64,000 bases of DNA from Pseudahrensia aquimaris (GTDB lineage Bacteria; Pseudomonadota; Alphaproteobacteria; Rhizobiales; Rhizobiaceae). Where the stretch lies: contig NZ_JBHTJV010000026.1 of assembly GCF_042676045.1 (NCBI RefSeq), forward strand, positions 1-64,000, written 5' to 3'. The notes beneath the pieces are model-generated. The model was not told the origin of the DNA. It did no database searches and saw only the letters and a list, made by a program, of their open reading frames with translations. The translations under genes and the position numbers were made by a program. Below, piece by piece: positions 53,674 to 62,201 of this stretch. The number at the start of each line of letters is the position of its first letter. Position 1 is the stretch's first letter.

Positions 53674-54438
53674 ATGCGAATCTTGCTCACCAACGACGAC
53701 GGCATAAATGCGCCGGGACTGGAAGTTTTGGAAACACTGGCGCGGACGCTATCGGACGATATCTGGATCGTCGCTCCAGAGACGGATCAAAGCGGCCTTG
53801 CTCATTCGCTGACACTTTCCCACCCCATGCGGGCACGAAAGGTGCGCGATAAGGCTTGGTCTGTCACGGGCACGCCTACCGATTGCGTGATTATGGCAGT
53901 TCGCGAATTGGTGGATGGTCCGATTGATCTGGTGCTGTCAGGCGTCAATGCAGGTCAAAACATCGGCGACTACATCACATATTCGGGTACAGTTGCTGCC
54001 GCCATCGAAGGAACGCTCCTCGGCATCCGTTCCATCGCGCTGTCACAGGCATTTTCGTTTGACGGTCATCGTGATGTGCCGTGGGACACCGTTGCCACTC
54101 TTGGGCCTGATCTTTTGAAGCGTTTGCTGGAAATCAATCTACCGGAAGGCACCTTGCTCAACGTCAATTTCCCAAATTGCAGTGCCGCCGATGTGCAAGG
54201 CGAAACCATTGCAACCCAAGGCAAGTTTGATCACGGCCTTGGCATTGAAAAGCGCCAAGATGGCCGCGGTCTTTCCTACTACTGGCTGAAATTCATAGGC
54301 GAGCAGCCGGGCGAACAGCCGGGTTCAGACATCGAAGCGCTGGCACAGGACAGGGTGGCCATCACGCCCGTCCGCATGGATATGACCAATCACGCCTATC
54401 TTGACGATCTACGATCAGCGTTGGAGCCAACCAGATGA
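53674..54438 (+). CDS. surE: 5'/3'-nucleotidase SurE
   Basis: A 254-residue protein. It begins MRILLTNDDGINAPGLEVLE, whose paired Asp residues bind the metal, and has VTGTPTDCVIMAVREL, and LVLSGVNAGQNIGDYITYSG with the conserved Asn. It removes phosphate from nucleoside monophosphates and is often paired with pcm, as here: the two genes overlap by 4 bp. Confidence 0.96.
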   Translation: MRILLTNDDGINAPGLEVLETLARTLSDDIWIVAPETDQSGLAHSLTLSHPMRARKVRDKAWSVTGTPTDCVIMAVRELVDGPIDLVLSGVNAGQNIGDYITYSGTVAAAIEGTLLGIRSIALSQAFSFDGHRDVPWDTVATLGPDLLKRLLEINLPEGTLLNVNFPNCSAADVQGETIATQGKFDHGLGIEKRQDGRGLSYYWLKFIGEQPGEQPGSDIEALAQDRVAITPVRMDMTNHAYLDDLRSALEPTR

Positions 54439-55091
54439 CCGCAGTCCAAAGCGAAGACAATGCAGGATTAATGGGTTTCCTGATGCGGCTCCGCGCTTGG
54501 GCGATCACTGATGCGGCGCTGCTAAAGCGTGTTGAAAGCGTGCCTCACGATCGGTTTGTGCCGGTGGAGCATTTTGGGCTGGCGTGGAGCGATAGCCTAT
54601 TGCCCCTGCCGTGCGGACAAACCATGTACTCGCCCGATCTGATGGTTCGCATGTTGGTAGCTTTGGATGTTGACCCATCTCACAGCGTTCTAGAAATCGG
54701 CACAGGCAGCGGATACCTCACCGGATTGCTGGCCCGTTCCGCCCGCAAGGTGAAAACGCTGGACCGTTACAAGACGCTTTTGAACCTCGCCAAACAAAGA
54801 CTGCAAGCGCTTGAAATCTCCAATGTGACGTTTGAACAGTGCGATGGCCGCAATGGCGGGCGCGATGATGGGCTCTACGACCGCATCATTGCAGACAGCT
54901 CTTACGACGGTCCTCCGCGCGGTTTGCTGGACCAGTTGGCTGCTGGTGGCGTTGTTATCACCGCAATTGGAAATTCGGGCGAAGAGCAGATGCTGGTTCG
55001 TTTGACCAAAATAGGCAGCCGTTTTGAACGCGAGGATCTTTTCCCCGTGCGTTTTACTGCGCTGGAAGAGGGCGCTGCGCTGTCACTCTGA
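54435..55091 (+). CDS. pcm: Protein-L-isoaspartate O-methyltransferase
   Basis: A 218-residue SAM-dependent methyltransferase. It has the motif HSVLEIGTGSGYLTGLLARS, which forms the SAM-binding loop, near residues 77-96. The N-terminal part with VPHDRFVPVEHFGLAWSDSL and LPLPCGQTMYSPDLMVRML is typical of PCMT. It repairs isoaspartyl residues in aged proteins. It starts inside the stop of surE. Confidence 0.94.
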   Translation: MTAVQSEDNAGLMGFLMRLRAWAITDAALLKRVESVPHDRFVPVEHFGLAWSDSLLPLPCGQTMYSPDLMVRMLVALDVDPSHSVLEIGTGSGYLTGLLARSARKVKTLDRYKTLLNLAKQRLQALEISNVTFEQCDGRNGGRDDGLYDRIIADSSYDGPPRGLLDQLAAGGVVITAIGNSGEEQMLVRLTKIGSRFEREDLFPVRFTALEEGAALSL

Positions 55092-55188
55092 CAAGCGCTA
55101 TTCAACTTTCCTGACGTCACTTAACCGGCAATTAAGGTTGATAAGTCTTAATGATCGGACGATTTCGTGTGTCTGTTGTGGATTTGTT

Positions 55189-56808
55189 ATGCGTTCCAAG
55201 CTTTATACGCGCCGTTTGCGTGCACTTTCTCAAGCATCAGCCTTGCTTGTTCTCGCTGGCTTCACCGCTGCCTGCAGCAGTGATGCGATGCGATTTGACG
55301 ATGTGATGACGACCGGAACTAGTCTGACCCCCAATCAGCATCAGATATTGCATAAAGGAAAATCAGACCAGCCGTTCCCGGAAGCTGCCGCCCCTTCTCC
55401 ATCGGCACCGTCCACCACAGGCATCCGTGTTGTGCAGCCAACCGTGAGCGCATCGCCTCTGCCAAGTGTTTCAGCACCATCAGCTGCAACACAATCTCCG
55501 GCAAGTTCCGCAGCTCGAACCTACACGCCGCCAGCGGCATCAAATGTCCTCTCGGCCTCTAAGCCCACGCCATCACTCGCGCAGCAAGCAGGTGCGCCGA
55601 TTGTGCTCGCCCCGCGTCGCAATGGGCCAGTCGAACTGGCTGTGACCGGAGCCGACAGTTTGCCGACAGGCAGCGTCAGCCAAGTGGCGAAAACGGTGAC
55701 GCAGACCAAGGCTGCAACCAAAGGCGGTTGGAGCGGAGCAGGGGGCACATATGTCACCGCACGATCCGGTGAGACGCTCTACAACCTGTCGCGGCGTTAC
55801 GGCGTGCCGGTGGAAGCGATTATGCGGGCCAACAATATGGGCAATGCGGACGCTTTGCAGGCCGGAAGCAAAATTCTCATTCCCGCTTACACATATTCCG
55901 CTAATTCCAGGGTTTCCGCCCCCGACAACCATCCTGTTACCAAAGCCGTCCGCGCTTCCACAGGGTTCCAAGGGCAAGCTCAAGGCAGTGTTGCGACACC
56001 GAAGCAACGGATTAAGAGCGCCAAAACAACGATCAGCGAACCCGTGGTTTCAGCACCCGAAGTGGGTGCTTCTGGCCGTCATACGATTGTCTCAGGTGAC
56101 ACGCTTTATGGCGTTGCCCGCAAATATACCGTCAGTCCGGGTTCCTTGCGGGCTGCCAACAACATGAGCGGCTCAACGCTTCGGTTGGGACAAACGTTGG
56201 TGATACCACAAGGTGGCGCAACGCCTCCGCCAACCATAACAAAAGCCACCGCGCCAAAACCAGCTACCGAGCCAACACCGCAAGTGATTGATGAGGGCAC
56301 CACGGGCAGCATTCCTGCGACCACACGGCAACAACCAGTCGAATCGGCCAAAAAGCTGAAGCCTGTTTATTCCGCGCCAACCATCGCGCAGAAATCGGCT
56401 GAAGAAGTTTCCACGCCGAAGAAAACCAGTGCGGGCTCGTTCCGCTGGCCCACCCGTGGCCGCGTGTTGACAAAGTTTGGTGAGCGTCAGAACGGCACCA
56501 TAAACGATGGCATCGACATTTCCGTTCCCGAAGGCACCCCGATCAAAGCCGCAGAAGCCGGCACAGTGATTTATTCCGGCTCGGAACTTGCTGATTTTGG
56601 CAATCTGATCCTCGTCAGCCATTCAGGCGGATGGGTCTCTGCCTATGCCCACGCCAGCAAGAACAAGGTGCGCCGTGGTGATAAGGTCGGCCGTGGGCAG
56701 GTCATTGCCATGTCCGGAAAGACGGGCAATGCAGAGGTGCCAAAGCTGCACTTTGAATTGCGCAAGGATTCAACTCCGGTCAATCCGCTTAAGCACCTGT
56801 CTAAGTAA
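55189..56808 (+). CDS. nlpD: LysM/LytM (M23-like) lipoprotein of the NlpD type, probably catalytically inactive
   Basis: I chose the ATG at 55189, giving 539 residues that begin with a lipoprotein signal (MRSKLYTRRLRALSQASALL, lipobox TAAC near residue 30). The frame opens at 55024 inside pcm. Two LysM repeats are at about residues 187-232 and 297-341 (YVTARSGETLYNLSRRYGVP, HTIVSGDTLYGVARKYTVSP). The M23/LytM domain covers about residues 420-537. The zinc-site pattern HxGxD has become NDGID, and HLHFE has become KLHFE, so one ligand His and the second catalytic His are lost, as in E. coli NlpD. It likely activates a cell-wall amidase rather than cutting peptidoglycan. An AmiC is encoded at 33235. 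Confidence 0.88.
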   Translation: MRSKLYTRRLRALSQASALLVLAGFTAACSSDAMRFDDVMTTGTSLTPNQHQILHKGKSDQPFPEAAAPSPSAPSTTGIRVVQPTVSASPLPSVSAPSAATQSPASSAARTYTPPAASNVLSASKPTPSLAQQAGAPIVLAPRRNGPVELAVTGADSLPTGSVSQVAKTVTQTKAATKGGWSGAGGTYVTARSGETLYNLSRRYGVPVEAIMRANNMGNADALQAGSKILIPAYTYSANSRVSAPDNHPVTKAVRASTGFQGQAQGSVATPKQRIKSAKTTISEPVVSAPEVGASGRHTIVSGDTLYGVARKYTVSPGSLRAANNMSGSTLRLGQTLVIPQGGATPPPTITKATAPKPATEPTPQVIDEGTTGSIPATTRQQPVESAKKLKPVYSAPTIAQKSAEEVSTPKKTSAGSFRWPTRGRVLTKFGERQNGTINDGIDISVPEGTPIKAAEAGTVIYSGSELADFGNLILVSHSGGWVSAYAHASKNKVRRGDKVGRGQVIAMSGKTGNAEVPKLHFELRKDSTPVNPLKHLSK

Positions 56809-57682
56809 GCGGCTTTCCTAGCTCACCTGCCAGATCCAACACGAATTGCCACGCGACGCGGCCAGAGCGGCTGCCGCGCGTGGTTGACCATTCAAGCGCC
56901 TTTCCGCGCACGTCTTCCAGCGAGACGCCAAGATCGTAATGGGCCAGATAGCCTTCGATCATAGCCAGATATTCATCCTGCGAGCACTTGTGGAAACCGA
57001 GCCAAAGCCCAAAACGGTCTGACAGCGAGACTTTTTCCTCCACAGCTTCGCTTGGCGAAATGGAGGTGGAGCGCTCGTTCTCGATCATATCGCGGGGCAT
57101 CAGGTGGCGACGGTTGGATGTAGCATAGAAAATTGCATTGTCAGGCCGCCCTTCAACGCCACCATCCAGCGCAGCCTTCAGCGCCTTGTAGCTGGTGTCG
57201 TCATGGTCGAACGACAAATCGTCGCAAAACAGGATGAAACGGTGTTCGTCGTTGCGGATGTGGCCGAGCAATCGCGGTAGCGTGTCGATGTCTTCGCGGT
57301 GAATTTCAACCAGTTTGAGCGGACGTTCCTGCTTGTCTTCGTTGACGGTGGCCTGTGCCGCTTTCACCAAAGACGACTTTCCCATGCCACGCGCGCCCCA
57401 AAGCAGCGCGTTGTTGGCGGGCAGGCCGTTGGCGAAGCGGCGCGTGTTATCCAGCAAAATGTCGCGTACCTGATCAATTCCCTGCAACAACACCATGTCC
57501 ACACGGTTGACCTTGGCAACTGGCGACAGGTTGTCGTGTTCTGGCGTCCACACGAAGGCATCGGCAGCGGAGGCATCAAACTTTGGTGATGGCGCTGGCA
57601 CAGCACGGGCGATCAACTCGATGAGAGTATCGAGCTTGGCTTCGAGTGAGGCGGCGATCTCTGGTGAGGTTTTTTCGGTCAT
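56801..57682 (-). CDS. DUF815-family AAA-type ATPase
   Basis: I chose the ATG at 57680-57682, giving 293 residues beginning MTEKTSPEIAASLEAKLDTL. An upstream ATG at 57727 is possible; neither has a strong ribosome binding site. Walker A is LLWGARGMGKSSLVKAAQA near residues 95-113 and a Walker B-like FILFCDDLSFD follows. The later FYATSNRRHLMPRDM and SLSDRFGLWLGFHKCSQDEY are family-typical. The cellular role is not known. Its end overlaps the convergent nlpD end by 8 bp. Confidence 0.9.
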   Translation of the reverse strand: MTEKTSPEIAASLEAKLDTLIELIARAVPAPSPKFDASAADAFVWTPEHDNLSPVAKVNRVDMVLLQGIDQVRDILLDNTRRFANGLPANNALLWGARGMGKSSLVKAAQATVNEDKQERPLKLVEIHREDIDTLPRLLGHIRNDEHRFILFCDDLSFDHDDTSYKALKAALDGGVEGRPDNAIFYATSNRRHLMPRDMIENERSTSISPSEAVEEKVSLSDRFGLWLGFHKCSQDEYLAMIEGYLAHYDLGVSLEDVRGKALEWSTTRGSRSGRVAWQFVLDLAGELGKPLT

Positions 57683-57893
57683 AGGGCTTTGAAAATGCTG
57701 CGTGGGGAGGCTTGCTAACACGCCCATCCGATCAGGAAAAGAACCCTATATTTTGTCGGCGACAAAGCGGCAAAATATCAATCGGGTGGTGCGTTGCTAC
57801 CGTTGCAAAGGAGGCAGCGATCACTATATTCCGCCTAACTTCGCGGGCGGGGGATTCCCCGGCCTGCAGCACTCCATTTTTAAGGTAGATTGT

Positions 57894-58286
57894 ATGTTCA
57901 TCACCCCAGCATTTGCCCAAGGCGCCGGCGGCGGCGGTGGCGGCTCCATCATCGAGCTTCTGTTTCCCCTTATCGCTGTTGCGGCGATCATGTGGTTCCT
58001 TATCATTCGTCCCCAGCGCCAACAGGCCAAAAAACGTGAGGAGATGCTTGGCAGCATTCGCCGCAACGACACAGTGGTTACCGCAGGCGGCATCATTGGC
58101 AAAGTTACCAAAGTGGTGGATGAAACCGAATTGGAAGTGCAAATCGCGCCCGAAGTGCGCACCCGCGTCCACCGCAGCTTTATTGCCGAAGTGCGCGTGA
58201 AGGGTGAGCCGGTCAAAGCCGATACGGCAAAGGCTGCACCTGCCAAAGAAACAAAGAGCGCGAAAGCCTCCAAAGCGAAGAAATAG
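57894..58286 (+). CDS. yajC: Preprotein translocase accessory subunit YajC
   Basis: The ATG at 57894 gives 130 residues; the open frame extends upstream to 57702 without family-like sequence. A single membrane segment (IIELLFPLIAVAAIMWFLII) is followed by the signature RPQRQQAKKREEMLGSIRRN and VVTAGGIIGKVTKV. The C-terminus is a Lys/Ala tail. It associates with SecDF, encoded 58 bp downstream. Confidence 0.95.
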   Translation: MFITPAFAQGAGGGGGGSIIELLFPLIAVAAIMWFLIIRPQRQQAKKREEMLGSIRRNDTVVTAGGIIGKVTKVVDETELEVQIAPEVRTRVHRSFIAEVRVKGEPVKADTAKAAPAKETKSAKASKAKK

Positions 58287-58344
58287 GCATTCTTTGGTGC
58301 CGAACCTGCACCAAGCCTGACGACCGCGAAACACAGGAAACGAA

Positions 58345-60921
58345 ATGCTCCACTTCAGCCGCTGGAAAACAGTTTCCATTCTGACCGTTATTCTTCTCGG
58401 TCTTATTTTCGCAATACCAAGCCTGTTCTCGCAGCAAACAGTTGATACGTGGCCCGATGCATTGCCCAAGAGTCGCATCAATCTGGGCCTTGACCTTCAA
58501 GGCGGTGTTCACCTTCAGGTGAAAATCGACGAAGAAGGACTGATTGAGGAGCGGCTCGAAACACTCAACGGCGACATTCGCGCGGCCATGTTGAGCGGCG
58601 AAGGCGGTCGCATCGGCTATCGCGGTATCACAGGGCAGGGCCGTGAAGTGCGCGTGCGCCTTTTGAAAGCCGAAGATGCAACTGCCGCCAAAGAGCGGCT
58701 CGCTGTTTTGCTGGAACCCGTCAACGCCGCTGGCAGCCTGCTCGCGGGCCTTGGCGTGGTTGAAGTTGAATTGAGCGAAGAGACAGACACGCAACTCGTC
58801 TACAGCCTCACCGACGAGGGCATCGAAAACCGCATTCGTTCCGCTGTATCGCAGTCTATCGAAGTTATCCGCCGCCGGATTGACGAACTCGGCACGACCG
58901 AGCCGATTATCCAGCGGCAGGGCACAGACCGCATCATTGTTCAGGTGCCGGGTTTCGATGATCCCGAGCGGTTGAAAGAAATTATCGGTGAGACTGCCAA
59001 GCTGACTTTCCGAGAAGTCAACGAGAATGCCAATCCGCTCGACGCCATGCGCCAAGGCGGCCGCGCGCCTGCAGGCTATGAATTGTTCATGACGAACGAC
59101 GACGAGCCGCGCCCTGTTCTTGTTGAAAAACGCATCAGGATTTCAGGCGAAGATCTGGCCGACGCTCAGGCAGGTTTTGATGGGCAGACAAACGAACCCA
59201 TCGTGTCATTTCGCTTCAACCTGAAGGCGTCTCGCATCTTCTGCGAATACACCCAGAACAACATCGGCAACCGCTTTGCCGTCGTGCTGGACACGACCGT
59301 TATTTCTGATCCAGTTATTCGCTCTGCGATCTGTGGCGGCTCCGGCCAAATTTCGGGTAATTTCACCACGGAAGCGGCCAATGACCTCGCGGTCTTGATG
59401 CGCGCTGGCGCACTTCCGGCGAAGATTACATTCGTAGAAGAGCGCACCGTTGGGCCGGGTTTGGGGCAGGACTCAATTGATGCTGGCCAAAGCGCCTCCA
59501 TCGTGGCTGGTATTCTGGTCATCGTTTTCATGGTGGCAGCCTACGGTCTGCTCGGTGGCATTGCGACAATCGCACTGACCGCCAACGTCATCCTCATCAT
59601 CGCGGCGCTTTCCGTGTTGGGCGCAACGCTTACCTTGCCCGGCATCGCTGGTATTGTGCTGACGATTGGTATGGCGGTGGATGCCAATGTGCTGATTTTC
59701 GAACGGGTGCGGGAAGAAAGACGGGCAGGACGATCTATCGTCCAAGCCGTCGATATTGGCTTCCGTCAGGCGCTCTCGACCATTCTCGACGCGAACATCA
59801 CCACACTGATTGCCGCGTTCATCCTGTTTTATCTAGGCTCCGGCCCTATTCGCGGTTTCGCAGTCACGCTGGCCATCGGTATCATCACCTCGGTCTTTAC
59901 AGCATTTACGATGACGCGCCTTCTGATGTCCGTCTGGCTGCGCACGCAAAAGCCGAAGGAGCTCCCAAACGGGCTGTTCCGCCTTGTGCCAGAGGGCATG
60001 AAAGCCAAATTCATGTGGCTGCGCAAAGTGTCGTTCCCAACTTCCGCGGCGCTTTTGATCGGTTCTCTCGCAATGTTTGTGATCGCGAATCTGAACTATG
60101 GCATCGACTTCCGCGGTGGCACATTGATCGAGTACCAATCGAAATCTGAAGTCGCAGACCTTGGCGATGTGCGAGAACGGCTCTCGCAGCTTAATCTTGG
60201 CGACGTGCAGGTGCAGGAATTCGGCAGCCCGAACGAATTGCTCATCCGTATTGAAAGCCAGGGCGCGGGCGACAACGCGGAACAGAGCGCTTTGCTAAAA
60301 GTGCGTGATGCGATGGATTCCGACCACACATTCCGCCGCCAAGAGGTTGTGGGGCCAACGGTTTCCGGCGAATTGGCGCAGGCCGGCACGATTGCCGTTC
60401 TCGTCTCGCTGCTGGCGATCATGGTCTACATCTGGTTCCGCTTCGAATGGCAGTTTGCGCTCGGCGCCGTGCTGGCAACAATGCACGATGTGATCCTGAC
60501 CATCGGTATGTTTGCGGTACTCCAACTGGAGTTCTCGCTATCGTCAATCGCGGCCATTCTCACGATTGTTGGCTATTCGTTGAACGATACGGTGGTGGTC
60601 TATGACCGAATCCGAGAAAATTTGCGGAAATACAAGAAAATGCCGATCCGCGACCTGCTGGATATGTCGATCAACGACACGCTGTCACGCACGGTGATGA
60701 CCTCGGTGACGACGCTGTTGGCCTTGCTGGCGCTGTATTTCCTCGGTGGCGAAGTGCTGTCGGCCTTCACCTTCGCGATGATCTTCGGCGTTGTGATCGG
60801 AACGTATTCGTCAGTGTTCATCGCCGCCCCGCTGCTCATTCTATTCCAGCTGCGCCCCGGCGCGATGGATAAAGTGGATGTGTCGCCCTATGCCGGCAAG
60901 GAACAGCAGGAAGTGAGTTGA
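58345..60921 (+). CDS. secDF: Fused protein translocase subunit SecDF
   Basis: An 858-residue protein that joins SecD and SecF in one chain. SecD features are INLGLDLQGGVHLQVKIDEE near residues 46-65, the large periplasmic domain, and the membrane part with GMAVDANVLIFERVREERRA. The SecF part starts at about residue 555, with LNYGIDFRGGTLIEYQSKSE and SLNDTVVVYDRIRENLRKYK. Twelve membrane segments are expected. The complex uses the proton gradient to pull proteins out of SecYEG. The fusion occurs in several alphaproteobacteria. Confidence 0.95.
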   Translation: MLHFSRWKTVSILTVILLGLIFAIPSLFSQQTVDTWPDALPKSRINLGLDLQGGVHLQVKIDEEGLIEERLETLNGDIRAAMLSGEGGRIGYRGITGQGREVRVRLLKAEDATAAKERLAVLLEPVNAAGSLLAGLGVVEVELSEETDTQLVYSLTDEGIENRIRSAVSQSIEVIRRRIDELGTTEPIIQRQGTDRIIVQVPGFDDPERLKEIIGETAKLTFREVNENANPLDAMRQGGRAPAGYELFMTNDDEPRPVLVEKRIRISGEDLADAQAGFDGQTNEPIVSFRFNLKASRIFCEYTQNNIGNRFAVVLDTTVISDPVIRSAICGGSGQISGNFTTEAANDLAVLMRAGALPAKITFVEERTVGPGLGQDSIDAGQSASIVAGILVIVFMVAAYGLLGGIATIALTANVILIIAALSVLGATLTLPGIAGIVLTIGMAVDANVLIFERVREERRAGRSIVQAVDIGFRQALSTILDANITTLIAAFILFYLGSGPIRGFAVTLAIGIITSVFTAFTMTRLLMSVWLRTQKPKELPNGLFRLVPEGMKAKFMWLRKVSFPTSAALLIGSLAMFVIANLNYGIDFRGGTLIEYQSKSEVADLGDVRERLSQLNLGDVQVQEFGSPNELLIRIESQGAGDNAEQSALLKVRDAMDSDHTFRRQEVVGPTVSGELAQAGTIAVLVSLLAIMVYIWFRFEWQFALGAVLATMHDVILTIGMFAVLQLEFSLSSIAAILTIVGYSLNDTVVVYDRIRENLRKYKKMPIRDLLDMSINDTLSRTVMTSVTTLLALLALYFLGGEVLSAFTFAMIFGVVIGTYSSVFIAAPLLILFQLRPGAMDKVDVSPYAGKEQQEVS

Positions 60922-60922
60922 T

Positions 60923-61348
60923 ATGGCGGTGACGCCAAATCGGCCGTCGAAGGCGAAGGCCAAACCGCGCGGTATCGAAATTCGCGACGCCCACTTTCCC
61001 GGTCGAGCGCCTGTCGACAGCTACGGAAACGGAGGCTTCCGTTTTGCCGACATGTCCCATCGCGGTTCCATTCTATGTTTGCCAAGCGGCATTTACGGAT
61101 GGTCGGCCAGTGAAATGGCGGATCTAACCAGCACTGCATTCGAGCAAGTCTTTCGCGAAGAAGGCATCGAATTTCTCATTTTGGGAACCGGCGGCAATCT
61201 GCTTCCGGTTCCGCAAGCCTTACGCGAAGAGTTCGCGGAACGCAGCATCCGCATTGAGCCGATGAGCACAGGTGCTGCGGCCCGCACATTCAATGTGCTT
61301 TTGGCCGAGGGCCGCGCTGTCGGCGCGGCACTTTTGGCCGTCGATTGA
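60923..61348 (+). CDS. Mth938-like domain protein (DUF498)
   Basis: A 141-residue protein with IEIRDAHFPGRAPVDSYGNG near residues 18-37, the LCLPSGIYGW segment, and FLILGTGGNLLPVPQALREE followed by MSTGAAARTFNVLLAEGRAV, all features of the NDUFAF3/Mth938 family. The mitochondrial relative helps assemble complex I. The ATG is one base after the secDF stop. The neighbouring squalene/phytoene synthase-family gene resembles NDUFAF6, another complex I assembly factor. Confidence 0.9.
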   Translation: MAVTPNRPSKAKAKPRGIEIRDAHFPGRAPVDSYGNGGFRFADMSHRGSILCLPSGIYGWSASEMADLTSTAFEQVFREEGIEFLILGTGGNLLPVPQALREEFAERSIRIEPMSTGAAARTFNVLLAEGRAVGAALLAVD

Positions 61349-61349
61349 G

Positions 61350-62198
61350 ATGGCAGATGCACGCGACACGTTCGCGGAAGAGTTGAGCACACTTAACAAT
61401 GGTTTGCGCGAAAGCAGCCGTGATCTCTATCTTGCAACGCTGTTGATGCCAGAGCCGGTTCGTGCACTCGCTTCGGTTCTGTTCGCCTATCATGTGGACC
61501 TGAGCAACATCTCCCGCCTTGTTTCCGAGCCAATGGCAGGCGCAATTCGTCTGCAATGGTGGGCAGATGTGATGAACGGTGAGCGGGCAGGCGAGGCGCA
61601 GGCGCACCCGCTGGCGCGAACGGTGCTTGCTCTTCTCGAAAAGCACGAATTGTCGTCACATGTGTTGGCGGAAAAAGCACAGGCCCACGAATTTGATCTG
61701 TTCGCGGAACCGATGGAAAATCGCGCCATGCTGGAAGGCTATTTCGGCGAGACGCGCTCGGTACTTTTTCAACTGCTGTGCACGGCCTTGGCAGGCCAGC
61801 CGACCAACGACACCGCAGATGCCGCAGGCCACGCAGGCGTCTCCACCGGCATCGTCGCCAGTCTGTTTGACTTTGAGCGCCGCCGCCAAATGCGCCAAAC
61901 CATCGTACCGCAAGATATGCTGCGCGCGGCGGGTATGGATGATGATCGGTATTTCGCAGCCGAACCAGCCGATCTAGCACTCGTCTTTGAAGCCTATTGC
62001 GATCTGGCTTGGGAACATCACGAAAAGGCAGCCGCCGCTATCGCAAACTTGCCCAAAGAGTTACGCGGCATATTCGCTCTGTGTGCGCTGACGCCGACAT
62101 ATCTGAGTGCACGCCAGGCGCAGAACGGTGCTGTCGTTGATCTGCAACCGCTCTCGCAGTTGCGCACACAATGGCTGCTTTATCGGCAGAAACTCTAG
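61350..62198 (+). CDS. Squalene/phytoene synthase-family protein, NDUFAF6-like
   Basis: The ATG at 61350, directly after the previous stop, gives 282 residues starting MADARDTFAEELSTLNNGLR. It is helical and has LASVLFAYHVDLSNISRLVS and IRLQWWADVMNGE, typical of the family. The Asp-rich motifs of true synthases are degenerate: only one Asp remains in YHVDLSN, and the second motif reads ARTFNV-free HEFDLFAEPMENR. This argues against carotenoid or squalene synthesis. Together with the Mth938-like gene it may serve respiratory complex I assembly; that is inference. Confidence 0.8.
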   Translation: MADARDTFAEELSTLNNGLRESSRDLYLATLLMPEPVRALASVLFAYHVDLSNISRLVSEPMAGAIRLQWWADVMNGERAGEAQAHPLARTVLALLEKHELSSHVLAEKAQAHEFDLFAEPMENRAMLEGYFGETRSVLFQLLCTALAGQPTNDTADAAGHAGVSTGIVASLFDFERRRQMRQTIVPQDMLRAAGMDDDRYFAAEPADLALVFEAYCDLAWEHHEKAAAAIANLPKELRGIFALCALTPTYLSARQAQNGAVVDLQPLSQLRTQWLLYRQKL

Positions 62199-62201
62199 AA
62201 G

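Noticed and set aside
54902..55188. Longer N-terminus of the NlpD-like lipoprotein, starting at 55024
   Set aside because: It would overlap pcm and hide the lipoprotein signal, which begins directly at the ATG at 55189.
61350..62198. Carotenoid or hopanoid synthesis gene
   Set aside because: The Asp-rich motifs needed for prenyl diphosphate condensation are degenerate and no other terpenoid genes are nearby.
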